From the NCBI GenBank assembly GCA_021772775.1, contig JAJFLH010000006.1:186001-250000 (forward strand): 64,000 bases of DNA, written 5' to 3'. Each line of letters starts with the position of its first letter. The stretch's first letter is position 1. The stretch is from Mariprofundus sp. (GTDB lineage: Bacteria > Pseudomonadota > Zetaproteobacteria > Mariprofundales > Mariprofundaceae). Positions 1-9,479 of the stretch are shown in pieces. Under the pieces are notes generated by a model, which was given only the letters and a program-made list of their open reading frames with translations, searched no databases and was not told where the DNA came from. A program made the position numbers and the translations under genes.

Positions 1-270
1 TCACATGCGGTGCATTTGGAACGCGGCATGTTGATTGCTAAAGTAAATGCTGGAGTAGATCAGCGCGATGCGCTGCTTGCACTGATTGAAAAATATGATG
101 CCAGCATTATTGATGATCATCCTGACAGTCATGATATTTTGGAGTTCACAGGCCAGGTAGAAGTGCTCGATGGTGTTCTGGTTGAATTAGAACCATTTGG
201 TGTTATTGAAACAAGCCGCACAGGGCCAGTAGGCATGCGTCGTGCATCCGATGGTTTTACTGTCGATTAA
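1..270 (+). CDS. ilvN: Acetolactate synthase small (regulatory) subunit, C-terminal part
   Basis: Partial gene: the frame is open from the first base of the window, so the N-terminal half lies upstream. The 89 visible residues match the C-terminal domain of IlvN/IlvH. They include an ELxLIKV-like strand (ERGMLIAKVNA), a middle segment with EFTGQVEVLDG, and the family's closing block PFGVIETSRTGPVGMRR. The protein is the regulatory subunit of acetohydroxyacid synthase. It stimulates the catalytic subunit and confers valine feedback inhibition on the first common step of branched-chain amino acid synthesis. The feedback-binding ACT domain should be in the missing part. The catalytic subunit ilvB/ilvI would be expected just upstream. 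Confidence 0.85.
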   Translation, partial: SHAVHLERGMLIAKVNAGVDQRDALLALIEKYDASIIDDHPDSHDILEFTGQVEVLDGVLVELEPFGVIETSRTGPVGMRRASDGFTVD

Positions 271-322
271 AGTCGCCTTTTAGCCCCTGTTATGCATAAA
301 CCGGCGTGATGATTGATGCGGG

Positions 323-667
323 TTAAGTACTATGAACGACCCTGATAAGTTTGAGAAGGTGTTCGGGGGCAAAGGGTTTCTGAAGAAAATGTAGTTTGCC
401 AATCAGGTGCTGTATGGCACGCTCTGAAATCACAATTGTTTTAACTTCCGGGGCGAGCTGGTTGACTTGCTGATGCAGCTCATAACCATTCAACATTGCC
501 ATATGATAATCGGTAATGAGCAGAGTGGGTTGCAGCTGGTGGTTTCTCATATGATCTAAGGCTTCTATTGGGCAGGGGAATGTATGTACCCTGTAACCTT
601 CATTGGCGAGTGCGAATGAGATGAAATCAGATAGATCCAAATTATCATCGACAATATAAATGAGCAC
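323..667 (-). CDS. Stand-alone response regulator receiver protein
   Basis: A 114-residue single-domain CheY-like protein with no output domain. The acidic pair D7-D8, the phospho-acceptor D53 (in LLITDYHM), S81 (in IVISE) and K97 (in LQKPF) match the conserved receiver positions. It begins with GTG at 667-665. A strong GGGAGG ribosome-binding site 5 bases upstream supports that start. It lies 48 bases downstream of folC on the same strand, so it may be the last gene of the trp-acc-fol operon. No histidine kinase is adjacent, so the partner is unknown. Such proteins work as phosphate shuttles or by protein contact. Confidence 0.8.
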   Translation of the reverse strand: MLIYIVDDNLDLSDFISFALANEGYRVHTFPCPIEALDHMRNHQLQPTLLITDYHMAMLNGYELHQQVNQLAPEVKTIVISERAIQHLIGKLHFLQKPFAPEHLLKLIRVVHST

Positions 668-715
668 TTATACCTCCCATGAGCTCTATTTATATAGAGC
701 AAGGTTTGTGAAATG

Positions 716-1876
716 TCAATTTGTATTGGCTTTGAGAATTGAAGCGACGGTGATGAATGAGCCTAAAACAAGGAAAGATCCTTGCGGATTACGCTCTATC
801 TCTTGCTGCAACTGCATCGCAGGAGTTTGTCCATCATGGTTTTGCGAAGCGTCATCATTGCTGATTAATCGTATGCAGTGATGCTTGAGTTGGGTCAGCG
901 TATCACTGAGTGATCTATCTTCACGGGTAAACAGGACGATAGCATCGAATGGATCTGCAATGAATTGCAGTGATGGAAGCAGCGCTTCGATGGCGTGTTT
1001 ATTGTGAGCCGCATCGAGCCAGATATTGGCCTCACCGATCTGAATATGCTGTAGTCGTCCGGGGATTTGGCACTGCATGATGGCTTGATGTGCGGCATCC
1101 AGATCAATATGGAGATCGTAGTCAGCTTCTTGGCCCGACAGATGCTGCAATGCTGACCAGGCCAGCGATGCATTGCCCTGTTGATGCAAGCCCACTGCCG
1201 CTAGGCTTTGCCACGCTTTATTGTGATCAGAAAAACAGATGTCGGGGTTGAATTGAGATAATACTCTTGCGACGTCATGATGTTGCGCTGCACTGATGTT
1301 ATGGTGACACCCCTGCATGGCATATGCCTTTTCATGTGCAATTTCTGCCACTGTATCGCCCAACCAGTTCTGGTGATCAATGCCTATGGGGGTAATCAAT
1401 GCCATGTCAGCAGCAACGGCAGTTGTGGCATCCAGACGGGCCCCAACACCTGCTTCAAGAATTTCCACATCGACATGTTCTCGGCCAAACTGATCCAGTG
1501 CCAGCGCGGTGGCTGTTTCAAAGTATGATGCACCAACATCAAGTGCGATGGGCATGAGCAACTCAAGGCTTTGCCACAGCTGGTCTGTCGCTACAGGTGT
1601 GCTATTGATACGAATGCGTTCATTAAATTCAAGAATATGAGGGGAAGTATATAACCCCACCTTCAGACCACAGGCCTGAAGGGCTGCAGCCAGCATAAAC
1701 GAGGTCGAACCTTTGCCATTGGTGCCAACCACGCGCACGCGTAAACGAGGCCTATGTGGCGTAATATGAGACAGCAGTTGCAGCAGACGCTCATGGCCGG
1801 GCTTGTAGTCCCTATCAGCCGAGGGTTGGCCTAATGCTTCCAGCCATTGCTCAATATGCTGTGGTTTGTTGTTCAC
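716..1876 (-). CDS. folC: Bifunctional dihydrofolate/folylpolyglutamate synthase
   Basis: FolC adds glutamate to dihydropteroate and to reduced folates using ATP, in the cytoplasm. The Mur-ligase-type P-loop GTNGKGST is at residues 51-58. The family signature EAGVGARLDATTAV is near residue 141 (EVGLGGRLDATN in many homologues). The block DHQNWLGDTVAEIAHEKA near 167-184 is typical. At 386 residues it is somewhat shorter than the usual 420 or so, with the shortening towards the C-terminal domain. The start codon is GTG. It follows accD by 24 bases on the same strand, and the accD-folC pairing is common in proteobacteria, often beside trp genes as here. Confidence 0.92.
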   Translation of the reverse strand: MNNKPQHIEQWLEALGQPSADRDYKPGHERLLQLLSHITPHRPRLRVRVVGTNGKGSTSFMLAAALQACGLKVGLYTSPHILEFNERIRINSTPVATDQLWQSLELLMPIALDVGASYFETATALALDQFGREHVDVEILEAGVGARLDATTAVAADMALITPIGIDHQNWLGDTVAEIAHEKAYAMQGCHHNISAAQHHDVARVLSQFNPDICFSDHNKAWQSLAAVGLHQQGNASLAWSALQHLSGQEADYDLHIDLDAAHQAIMQCQIPGRLQHIQIGEANIWLDAAHNKHAIEALLPSLQFIADPFDAIVLFTREDRSLSDTLTQLKHHCIRLISNDDASQNHDGQTPAMQLQQEIERNPQGSFLVLGSFITVASILKANTN

Positions 1877-1900
1877 CCTGTTTTGAGAATGATGAATGAA

Positions 1901-2770
1901 TCAGGCGCTTTGGCGATAAGGGCGATCAGTCAAATGCGTTAATAAGATGCCCATATGATCACGGAACTCCCGGCGATCAACAATACTATCAATTAAACCC
2001 TTTTCGAGCAGGAACTCAGAACGCTGAAATCCTTCTGGTAACTTTTCACCCACTGTTTCCTGGATCACACGTGGCCCGGCAAACCCAATCAGGGCTTTGG
2101 GTTCTGCAATAATGATATCACCAAGCCAGGCTACAGATGCGGAAACACCACCCATGGTCGGGTCAGTCAACAGGCAGATGAAGGGTAGGCGTGCATCATT
2201 TAATTTGTTCACCGTGGCCGATGTTTTGGCCATCTGCATGAGCGATAGCACACCTTCCTGCATGCGAGCGCCACCGGATGCTGTAACCAACAGATAAGGG
2301 CAGTTGCGCTCCAGTGCATGTTCCATACCACGCACAATTTTTTCACCTGCTACCGAGCCCATGCTGCCGCCCATATAGGCGAATTCAAACATGGAGGCGG
2401 AGATGGTGTGGCCATGGACATCACCAATATAGTTACGGACGGCATCTTCAGGGCCGGCCTTTTTGTCAGCCGCTTTAATGCGATCTTTATACTTTTTCTG
2501 ATCTTTAAAAGAGAGAGGGTCTTGTGAATGCAATTCACCGTCTTTCTCTTCAAAGCTATCTGAATCAAAAAGGAATTCAGCCCGTTTCGCTGAAGACATG
2601 CGCAGATGATGATCACATTTTTGGCAAACCATGCCATTACGGTCGAGCTCTTTATTGTACAGCGCTTCAGAACAGCTCGGGCATTTCACCCACAAACCTT
2701 CCGGTGATCCGGAATCAGCCGATTTCAAAATATTTTTTGGAGTTTCAATTAGGCGTGTAAACCAACTCAT
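1901..2770 (-). CDS. accD: Acetyl-CoA carboxylase carboxyltransferase subunit beta
   Basis: The beta subunit of the carboxyltransferase moves the carboxyl group from carboxybiotin to acetyl-CoA, giving malonyl-CoA for fatty acid synthesis. It acts with AccA, which is not in this window. The N-terminal zinc ribbon has C30, C33, C49 and C52. The crotonase-fold core includes SGGARMQEG and LTDPTMGGVSASVAWLGD, which form the acyl-CoA-binding region, and IGFAGPRVIQET. The length of 289 residues is normal. It sits between a metallo-beta-lactamase-fold gene (32 bases away) and folC, in what looks like one long minus-strand operon. Confidence 0.95.
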   Translation of the reverse strand: MSWFTRLIETPKNILKSADSGSPEGLWVKCPSCSEALYNKELDRNGMVCQKCDHHLRMSSAKRAEFLFDSDSFEEKDGELHSQDPLSFKDQKKYKDRIKAADKKAGPEDAVRNYIGDVHGHTISASMFEFAYMGGSMGSVAGEKIVRGMEHALERNCPYLLVTASGGARMQEGVLSLMQMAKTSATVNKLNDARLPFICLLTDPTMGGVSASVAWLGDIIIAEPKALIGFAGPRVIQETVGEKLPEGFQRSEFLLEKGLIDSIVDRREFRDHMGILLTHLTDRPYRQSA

Positions 2771-2802
2771 ATGTAGAAGACCTCTATATTTTTTAACGAA
2801 TG

Positions 2803-3588
2803 CTAAAAGAGCAATTCATCAGCTTGCGTCAGCATGCGCAGATGTGGCACCTGCAGCGCTTCAACTTGATCAATCATAAGATTTAGTGATTCCGGTTTCA
2901 TATGATACAGATAGACCGGAACGCTACCAAGTTGTTTAAACTTTTTCAGGTCATTCATGACACCATTAGGCGTCATGTGACCACTGATATCCGCCAGATA
3001 TTGATTTGCATTGGGAAATGAACAGTCCATGATAATTGCTTGCAGGTTGGGCTGTGCATTGGCGATCTCCCAGAGGCGATCTGTATTGCCGCTATCAGCG
3101 GAATAGATCAGTTGTTTGCCATCTTGATCAAGTAAAAAACCTGTACATGGCACAGGATGATTGACAGATATTGGAGTAACTTGAACGCCATCAATGCTAA
3201 AAGGTACTTCAGGTTCGATATCGCAGAGCTTGAGAATAGCATCATCGTTATTGGGGATGATGGTAAAGTCAGGCCAAATATGTCCATTGAGAAAATGTTT
3301 CATTAAAATCTGATTGTTTTTCGCCAGACTGTGAATGGTGATGTCTCTGTTCTCGGCATACCCGCTAAAGCGTTTAACGCAACGGTTATCCGCCAAGAAA
3401 GCGATATCTTTGATATGATCAAGGTGGGTGTGTGACACACAGATATGACGAATACGATGCTGCTCTTCCAGTGACAATACTTCAGCAGGCGAACCTGCAT
3501 CCAACAGAATAGTGTCATTGACCAGAAAAGAGGTCAGTCGAAAACCGACCTGTTGACCGCCGTAGCAACCCAGTACCTTGATCTTCAA
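2803..3588 (-). CDS. Metallo-beta-lactamase-fold hydrolase, probable class II cyclic-nucleotide phosphodiesterase
   Basis: A 261-residue protein with the dinuclear metal motif HTHLDH inside VSHTHLDHIKDIAFL near residue 54. Further conserved acidic and His positions are SADSGN, DCSFPN and GHMTP. The HxHLDH-xx-DI/GL form and the overall length resemble class II 3',5'-cyclic-nucleotide phosphodiesterases rather than beta-lactamases or glyoxalase II. That function is inferred from family resemblance. An RNase Z-like role cannot be excluded. The start is TTG (3588-3586), one base after the trpA stop, with no clear Shine-Dalgarno, so translation is probably coupled to trpA. Its place between trpA and accD is unusual. 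Confidence 0.7.
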   Translation of the reverse strand: MKIKVLGCYGGQQVGFRLTSFLVNDTILLDAGSPAEVLSLEEQHRIRHICVSHTHLDHIKDIAFLADNRCVKRFSGYAENRDITIHSLAKNNQILMKHFLNGHIWPDFTIIPNNDDAILKLCDIEPEVPFSIDGVQVTPISVNHPVPCTGFLLDQDGKQLIYSADSGNTDRLWEIANAQPNLQAIIMDCSFPNANQYLADISGHMTPNGVMNDLKKFKQLGSVPVYLYHMKPESLNLMIDQVEALQVPHLRMLTQADELLF

Positions 3589-3589
3589 A

Positions 3590-4408
3590 TTACGACTCGA
3601 CAGCTTTGCGCATGCTGGCAGCGGATGCCGACAGCGCGGGCTTTATATCAGCCTTAGTGGCGGCCTGAGTGATGTGGGCAACAAAATGGCTGCCGACAAC
3701 CACACCATCAGAGAACTGTGCTACCTGAGCGGCTTGCTCGGGCGTTTTAACCCCAAAGCCAACACAGACAGGCAGGTCATTGCTGATAGCTTTAATATGG
3801 TTCACTTTGTCATGAATGCTTTGCATATCACCCATGTCTGCACCGGTGATACCGTTGAGAGAGACATAATAGATAAACCCACTGGCACAATCAGAAGCCA
3901 ATTGGATGCGTTCATCCGTGGAGGTTGGAGAGAGCAACATAATACGATCCAGGCCATATTGTTTCAGGCTTGCATCACAGATGTGCCCCTCTTCAGCAGG
4001 GATATCGACGATTAACACACCGTCAGCTCCAGCTGCTTTGGCGCGTTGTGAAAACAGATCAAAGCCCATCGCATAGGGCACATTGGCATAACCCATAAGC
4101 ACAATCCCCAGGTCAGGGTGTGCATCACGTACGTTTTTGGTCAGTTCAAATACATCGGCAATATGGGTGCCTGCTTCAAGTGCGCGTTCACTGGCAGCCT
4201 GAATAACCGGGCCATCGGCCATGGGGTCAGAAAATGGCATGCCAATTTCTAAAATATCTGTCTGTTCAGCCAGTGCCAGCAATAACTCTCTACTGGTGCT
4301 GACATCAGGGTCTCCTGCCGTTAAATAACCCACCAAGGCTGTACGGCCCTGTTGTTTACAGCGCTCAAACACTGCAGGCAGTCGTGAAGTGGTTATTGGA
4401 GCACTCAT
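3590..4408 (-). CDS. trpA: Tryptophan synthase alpha chain
   Basis: TrpA cleaves indole-3-glycerol phosphate to indole and glyceraldehyde 3-phosphate. It passes indole through a tunnel to TrpB. The catalytic pair is E54 and D65, in [15 protein letters not shown], with the same spacing of 11 as E49/D60 of the E. coli enzyme. Phosphate-binding glycine segments ([19 protein letters not shown]) lie near the C-terminus. At 272 residues it is full length. The ATG overlaps the trpB stop by four bases (ATGA), the usual coupling of the two subunits of this alpha2beta2 complex. Confidence 0.97.
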   Translation of the reverse strand: MSAPITTSRLPAVFERCKQQGRTALVGYLTAGDPDVSTSRELLLALAEQTDILEIGMPFSDPMADGPVIQAASERALEAGTHIADVFELTKNVRDAHPDLGIVLMGYANVPYAMGFDLFSQRAKAAGADGVLIVDIPAEEGHICDASLKQYGLDRIMLLSPTSTDERIQLASDCASGFIYYVSLNGITGADMGDMQSIHDKVNHIKAISNDLPVCVGFGVKTPEQAAQVAQFSDGVVVGSHFVAHITQAATKADIKPALSASAASMRKAVES

Positions 4409-5622
4409 GATTCATCCTCCAGCCAGCCAAGTGATTTGAAGACGGTGTTCATATCTTTATCACCACGACCTGAAAGGTTAATCAGTACAATTTGATCGGC
4501 AGACATTGATTCGGCCAAACGTGTGCCAGCTGCCAGTGCATGGCTCGATTCAAGTGCTGGGATGATGCCTTCACTGCGTGTGAGCACTTGCAATGCTTCC
4601 AGTGCTTCATCATCGCTGCTGGCCTCGAGCTCCAAACGCCCCTGCTCCAACATATAGGCCAATTCAGGGCCAACACCGGGATAGTCCAGTCCGGCTGAAA
4701 TACTATGGGTGCCTTTAACCTGGCCTTCATCATTTTCAAGCAGATAGGTTAGATTACCATGCAGAATGCCTGCTTTTCCTTTGGCGAGAGAGGCCGCATG
4801 TTGACCGCTATCAAGGCCATAACCCGCCGCCTCTACAGCCACCAGGCGAACCGACTCATCATCACGGAATGGATGCAGTAGCCCCATGGCATTGGAGCCG
4901 CCGCCGACACATGCGACTGCGACATCCGGCAGGCGTCCTGCCTGTTCTAGACATTGCGCACGGGCTTCCTGTCCGATCACGGTATGAAACTGACGCACCA
5001 ACAGAGGATAAGGATGTGGCCCAGCCGCAGTGCCAAAGATATAAAAGGTATCTTCACACGTTGCTACCCAGTTGCGCAGCGCTTCGTTGACTGCATCTTT
5101 GAGTGTTGCGGTACCTGAATCGACTGGAATAACATTGGCGCCCAGCAGCCGCATACGCAGTACATTGGGCATTTGACGCGCCATATCTTCGCGTCCCATA
5201 TAGATATCACACTGCATGCCAAACATGGCTGCAACAGTAGCCGTCGCTACGCCGTGCTGGCCTGCACCAGTCTCAGCGATTACACGTTTTTTGCCCATGC
5301 GCCTGGCCAACAGCCCCTGACCGATGGTATTATTAATTTTGTGTGCGCCGGTATGGGTTAGATCTTCGCGTTTGAGATAGATCTGGGCTCCGCCGGTCAA
5401 GGCAGTCAACTGTTTGGCGTGGTAGAGCGGTGTGGCCCGACCAACATAATTTTTCAACAGATCCAGACGTTCGGTATGAAAGGCTTCATCCTGCCATGCT
5501 TCAAAAAAGGCTTCTTCAATCTCTTTGAGTGGCTGCATCAGTGTTTCAGCCGCAAAGCGACCACCGAATTTACCAAAATGTCCGCCCGCATCCGGTGCGT
5601 GCGTAATATCCAAGTTGTACAT
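4405..5622 (-). CDS. trpB: Tryptophan synthase beta chain
   Basis: TrpB condenses indole with serine to give tryptophan, using pyridoxal phosphate. The PLP lysine is K95 in HTGAHKINN. The phosphate loop is [10 protein letters not shown]. The opening block [16 protein letters not shown] is typical of the standard (TrpB1) type that pairs with TrpA. Its 405 residues are the normal length. The start is two bases after the trpF stop. An AAAGGA ribosome-binding site lies within the end of trpF. Confidence 0.97.
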   Translation of the reverse strand: MYNLDITHAPDAGGHFGKFGGRFAAETLMQPLKEIEEAFFEAWQDEAFHTERLDLLKNYVGRATPLYHAKQLTALTGGAQIYLKREDLTHTGAHKINNTIGQGLLARRMGKKRVIAETGAGQHGVATATVAAMFGMQCDIYMGREDMARQMPNVLRMRLLGANVIPVDSGTATLKDAVNEALRNWVATCEDTFYIFGTAAGPHPYPLLVRQFHTVIGQEARAQCLEQAGRLPDVAVACVGGGSNAMGLLHPFRDDESVRLVAVEAAGYGLDSGQHAASLAKGKAGILHGNLTYLLENDEGQVKGTHSISAGLDYPGVGPELAYMLEQGRLELEASSDDEALEALQVLTRSEGIIPALESSHALAAGTRLAESMSADQIVLINLSGRGDKDMNTVFKSLGWLEDES

Positions 5623-5624
5623 GT

Positions 5625-6269
5625 TTAAAGTCCTTTTGCGTTGTTCACTGCGGCGACGAAGGCGCGCATTTTTTCAGCATCTTTGATCCCAGGTGATGAT
5701 TCAACGCCGGAAGATACATCGAGGGAAAACCATTGACGAATCGACATCGCTTCATCGACATTGTCGATATTCAGGCCGCCGGCTAAGGTTAGCGGGAAAT
5801 CGTGTTCAAATCCCTGCAATAAAGACCAGTCAAACGATTTTCCTGTGCCACCATAGACACCGGCAGGTGCTTTGGCATCGAGCAGGAGAGGGCAGTTGAA
5901 ACGTCTTGTCTGTTTCAAATCATCAGCGTTCGATACAGGCATGGCTTTCATCACACGGCGGCGTTGTGCAGAGCAGAAATCAGCCGTCTCATCACCATGT
6001 AATTGAACCACTCCAAGCGGTACGGTTTGCAGTACTTCGGCAATATATTCCTGTGATGGATTCACAAACAGGCCAACGGCGGAAACAAATGGTGGCAGTT
6101 GACGGATAATTGTGGCGGCTTTTTGCGGATCAATATAACGCGGAGATTTGTCATAAAAGACAAACCCAACCGCATCAACACCGAGTCGGGATGCTTCTAG
6201 TGCATCCTCTAAACGGGTGATACCGCATATTTTGATGCGCGTACGCGCTCTGATCGCTGGTGTTGACAT
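5625..6269 (-). CDS. trpF: Phosphoribosylanthranilate isomerase
   Basis: TrpF converts phosphoribosylanthranilate to CdRP, the third step of tryptophan synthesis. It is a TIM barrel that starts with the strand [13 protein letters not shown], whose Cys is the usual catalytic base. The substrate-binding strands VQLHGDE and [10 protein letters not shown] follow, as does the closing block [15 protein letters not shown]. It has 214 residues, a normal length. It is the first gene of the minus-strand trpF-trpB-trpA group. The other trp genes (trpE, G, D, C) are not here. I see no Trp-rich leader peptide upstream. Confidence 0.95.
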   Translation of the reverse strand: MSTPAIRARTRIKICGITRLEDALEASRLGVDAVGFVFYDKSPRYIDPQKAATIIRQLPPFVSAVGLFVNPSQEYIAEVLQTVPLGVVQLHGDETADFCSAQRRRVMKAMPVSNADDLKQTRRFNCPLLLDAKAPAGVYGGTGKSFDWSLLQGFEHDFPLTLAGGLNIDNVDEAMSIRQWFSLDVSSGVESSPGIKDAEKMRAFVAAVNNAKGL

Positions 6270-6575
6270 CCGCCTACTCTATGGATGAGTTGGCTCGATG
6301 CCAAATGTGGCGCAATCGAATCAGGTATTAATGATTCATTGTTGGTTACCGGATCGAATAATTTTAAGTGCTTTATGACCAAATTCAAATAATCAATAGC
6401 TTGGCTATGTACCTCATCAAGTTGTGATAAATCACGATTTCAATCAGGATATTGGCTAAAAAATTCAAAAATAAGTGGTGAATTCAAGTTGTAAACGCAC
6501 ACATTCTTGTGGAGTGCGTTTAGGACTTATGCCATTCAACTGGCACATCTGGCGCGGCTCACATAAACTGCGCGG
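6270..6575. promoter_or_regulatory. Divergent intergenic region between trpF and argD
   Basis: About 306 bases that must hold the promoters of the trpF group (minus) and of argD-argF (plus). A short palindrome GTGAT-AA-ATCAC lies at 6424-6435. A GAATCA/TGATTC inverted pair lies around 6318-6340. AT-rich segments with TTCA repeats occur near 6460-6485. I cannot assign a regulator. No clean ArgR box, Trp leader or attenuator is visible. Confidence 0.45.
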
Positions 6576-7733
6576 ATGAGTACAGTAATGAATACATATG
6601 CACGCTTTCCACTTACCCTTGTACGGGGCGAAGGCTCCCGTGTGTGGGATGATAACGGAAATGAATATCTGGATTTTATCGCCGGCATTGCGGTGAATAC
6701 ACTGGGCCATGCACATCCGGGCATGACAGAGGCTCTGTCGGCCCAGGCGGCTGATATGTTGCACTGCTCAAATCTATTTCATATTCCCAAACAGCAGCTT
6801 TTGGCCGATAGGCTTGCTACGCTGTCAGGGCTGGATGCGACCTTTTTTTGCAACTCTGGAGCTGAGGCCAATGAGGCTGCCATTAAATTGGCGCGAAAAA
6901 ACTTCCATGATCAGGGTTCAGCAAGAAGAACGATTATTTCGGCAACCCAATCCTTTCATGGCAGATTGCTCTCGACCCTGACCGCGACAGGGCAGGATAA
7001 AGTAAAAATTGGTTTTGACCCCTTGCCAGCGGGTTTTGTGCATGTGCCTTTAAATGATATTGAGGCCCTTAAACAGACCATCAATGCACAGACTGCTGCT
7101 GTACTGCTTGAGCCCCTGCAGGGTGAAGGTGGGGTAAATATTGCGGATGCGGCTTATTTGCAGGCAGTGCGTCAGCTTTGTGATGAGCATGGTCTGCTGT
7201 TGATGCTTGATGAGGTTCAAACCGGGGTGGGCAGATGCGGCACGATGTTTGCCTTTGAACAAGCCGGTATCCAGCCAGATATTTTGACTCTGGCCAAAGG
7301 TTTGGGTGGTGGTGTAGCTATTGGTGCGATGCTGGCAACAGAAAGCGTGGCTGCATCCTTTGGGCCGGGAACTCACGGCTCTACCTTTGGTGGCAATCCA
7401 TTGTCGTGTACGGCAGCTTTGACCGTGCTGGATGAGATCGAATCAGCTCAGTTGTTGGCGAATGTGCAGCAACGGGGTGAGCAACTAAGGCAAGGTTTAC
7501 GCGATTTAGCGACCCACTTTCCGGTCATCACTGAGGTGCGTGGCCAGGGTTTGTTGAATGGTGCTGAATTAAGTCAGGAGGTAGGCCCCTTGGTTGCGGC
7601 AGCACGAGATAAAGGTTTATTGATACTGATGGCAGGGCCGAATGTGTTGCGTTTTCTGCCACCATTGAATGTATCGGCAGCGGAAGTAGATGAGGCACTG
7701 GCAATTGTTGGCGCTGTTTTGGAGGGCTCTTAA
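6576..7733 (+). CDS. argD: Acetylornithine aminotransferase
   Basis: ArgD is a class III PLP aminotransferase that makes N-acetylornithine from N-acetylglutamate semialdehyde in arginine synthesis. In many bacteria it also serves as the succinyldiaminopimelate aminotransferase of lysine synthesis. The PLP lysine is K241 in LTLAKGLGGG. The cofactor region has LDEVQTGVGR and the substrate loop CNSGAEANEAA. It has 385 residues, near the usual length. The ATG at 6588 (MNTYARFPL) may be the true start because no clear ribosome-binding site precedes either ATG. It is followed two bases later by argF. Confidence 0.93.
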   Translation: MSTVMNTYARFPLTLVRGEGSRVWDDNGNEYLDFIAGIAVNTLGHAHPGMTEALSAQAADMLHCSNLFHIPKQQLLADRLATLSGLDATFFCNSGAEANEAAIKLARKNFHDQGSARRTIISATQSFHGRLLSTLTATGQDKVKIGFDPLPAGFVHVPLNDIEALKQTINAQTAAVLLEPLQGEGGVNIADAAYLQAVRQLCDEHGLLLMLDEVQTGVGRCGTMFAFEQAGIQPDILTLAKGLGGGVAIGAMLATESVAASFGPGTHGSTFGGNPLSCTAALTVLDEIESAQLLANVQQRGEQLRQGLRDLATHFPVITEVRGQGLLNGAELSQEVGPLVAAARDKGLLILMAGPNVLRFLPPLNVSAAEVDEALAIVGAVLEGS

Positions 7734-7735
7734 TC

Positions 7736-8650
7736 ATGGGGATGAGACATTTTTTAACATTGTTGGATGTGAACGAAGAGGAGGCGCGACATATCCTTGA
7801 TCGCGCGGTGATCATCAAACGTAAATTAAAGGCGGGCCAGGCACATCGGCCACTGGAAGGCAAAACGCTGGGTATGATTTTTGATAAATCGAGTACCCGC
7901 ACGCGCGTGTCGTTTGAAGTTGGTATGTATCAACTTGGTGGTCATGCGCTGTTTTTGCACTCGGATACAACACAGTTGGGGCGCGGTGAGCCGCTTGAAG
8001 ATTCTGCCCGCGTATTATCGAGTATGTGCGATGGCATCATGATTCGTACTTTTGGTCATAATATTGTACAAAAATTTGCTGAATATTCGAAAGTGCCGGT
8101 TATCAATGGCCTAACTGATTTAACGCACCCGTGTCAGATATTGGCCGATGTGTTGACCTTTGAAGAGCATCGCGGTTCGATTGAGGGTAAAACGGTTGCC
8201 TGGATTGGTGATGGTAACAATATGGCGCATTCATGGATTAATGGTGCGGTTACATTTGGTTATAAATTGAAAATTGCCTGCCCTAAAGCTTATCGTCCGG
8301 ATGAAAAACTATTGGCTGCGGCGCGTGAACTGGGCGCTGATATTTCCAAATCTAATGATCCTGTTATTGCGGCGCATAAAGCTGATTTGGTCAGTACTGA
8401 TGTATGGGCTTCAATGGGGCAGGAAGATGAACAGAGCGCACGCGAAAAGGCCTTTGCTGGTTTTTGTGTGACCGAAGGGATTATGGCGCATGCCAATCCG
8501 AATGCACTGTTCATGCATTGTCTGCCCGCTCATCGTGGCGAAGAAGTGTCGAGCGGTGTGATTGACGGCCCACAATCGGTAGTTTGGGATCAGGCTGAAA
8601 ATCGACTGCATGCCCAAAAAGCATTGCTGGAATTCCTTCTAAGCGATTAA
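7736..8650 (+). CDS. argF: Ornithine carbamoyltransferase
   Basis: ArgF makes citrulline from ornithine and carbamoyl phosphate, in the cytoplasm. The carbamoyl-phosphate motif STRTRVSFE starts at residue 53. HPCQ follows (THPCQILAD). The ornithine/active-site Cys block MHCLPAHRGEEVS is near the C-terminus. Its 304 residues are standard. A GGAGG ribosome-binding site lies within the end of argD, so argD and argF form one transcript. Confidence 0.96.
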   Translation: MGMRHFLTLLDVNEEEARHILDRAVIIKRKLKAGQAHRPLEGKTLGMIFDKSSTRTRVSFEVGMYQLGGHALFLHSDTTQLGRGEPLEDSARVLSSMCDGIMIRTFGHNIVQKFAEYSKVPVINGLTDLTHPCQILADVLTFEEHRGSIEGKTVAWIGDGNNMAHSWINGAVTFGYKLKIACPKAYRPDEKLLAAARELGADISKSNDPVIAAHKADLVSTDVWASMGQEDEQSAREKAFAGFCVTEGIMAHANPNALFMHCLPAHRGEEVSSGVIDGPQSVVWDQAENRLHAQKALLEFLLSD

Positions 8651-8670
8651 GCAGTTCAATAAAAGCGTTG

Positions 8671-8745
8671 ACCACGAAGGCGCAGAGACACAAGGAAAAC
8701 CACAGGATTTTGCCTATCTGTGGTTGTGGATCTAAACCTTCGTAG
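8671..8745. repeat. Nested inverted repeat after argF, REP-like
   Basis: The 140 bases between argF and the convergent lytic transglycosylase gene hold nested inverted repeats. The outer arms are ACGAAGG (8674-8680) and CCTTCGT (8738-8744). The inner arms are CCACAG and CTGTGG around 8700-8723. The opening ACCACGAAGGCGCAGAGACA resembles a dispersed intergenic repeat I have seen in several proteobacteria (recollection, not checked). It could end transcription from either side, although no long T run follows it. Confidence 0.4.
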
Positions 8746-8790
8746 TGAATGGTTTACGGTGTTCATCCCTGTTGAACTTATTCTGAACTA

Positions 8791-9429
8791 TTAATGCAAG
8801 GTGCTATCGGTAGCCTTAAAATATTTCATTCTGGCATAGACCAGATTGGGGTATTTCATGCGGCCGAGTGAGCCGTTGTAGGCTGCCAAAGCACGATCCA
8901 GAACTTTATAACGATCAATATAGTGTCTGAGAATTGCGCAGCCGTAGCGTATATTGGTTTCGATTTGCAGCAGATTGTCTGATGAACTGCCAAGCTCTTT
9001 TTTCCAGAAGGGCATTACCTGCATCAAACCAACGGCCCCAACACTGCTAATGGCAAAATGATCAAAGCGTGATTCCACGGCAATGACGCCCAGCACTAAC
9101 TCCGGTGAAAGCTGAAAACGCTGGCTGTTGACATAGACCCAGTGGGCAATGGTTTCAGCTTCAGCTTGATCAGGAACCCAGGGGCGAATCGTTTGTATGA
9201 TATCTTTTATCCATACAGCCTGTTCAAAGTCGGTGCTGTTCTCTTTGGCAGCCGGTGCGAGCATTTTGCGCAGCTCTTCTTTCTCATCCGGTTTAATATC
9301 TAACAGACCGATGTTCGTTTCCACCATCTGTTTGACAGTGCTTTGCGCTAAATGTTGTTTGTCTTCCGTATTACTTTTTAACCAGACGGGGATGGTTACA
9401 ACGAAACCAGCCACAAAGACACCAGCCAA
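8791..9429 (-). CDS. Membrane-anchored lytic transglycosylase, SLT family
   Basis: A transglycosylase that cleaves the glycan strand of peptidoglycan, probably anchored on the periplasmic face of the inner membrane. The SLT domain covers about residues 97-205. The catalytic glutamate is E119 in GVIAVESRFD. The GAVGLMQVMP motif and the closing AYNGS block match the SLT/MltC type. Residues 1-16 are hydrophobic, a single membrane anchor. The TTG start used here lies inside that anchor. The frame stays open back to a CTG at 9483-9481 that overlaps the proS stop and would add the basic stretch LRRRLGG. The true start is probably upstream of 9429. Confidence 0.82.
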   Translation of the reverse strand: MAGVFVAGFVVTIPVWLKSNTEDKQHLAQSTVKQMVETNIGLLDIKPDEKEELRKMLAPAAKENSTDFEQAVWIKDIIQTIRPWVPDQAEAETIAHWVYVNSQRFQLSPELVLGVIAVESRFDHFAISSVGAVGLMQVMPFWKKELGSSSDNLLQIETNIRYGCAILRHYIDRYKVLDRALAAYNGSLGRMKYPNLVYARMKYFKATDSTLH

Positions 9430-9479
9430 TATAGCTTTGGGTGATATTCCACCCAGACGGCGTCTTAATTCTGCTGAAT

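Noticed and set aside
6270-6575. ArgR operators for argD or a Trp leader/attenuator for trpF
   Set aside because: The inverted pairs present do not match the ArgR box well, and no frame with tandem Trp codons was found.
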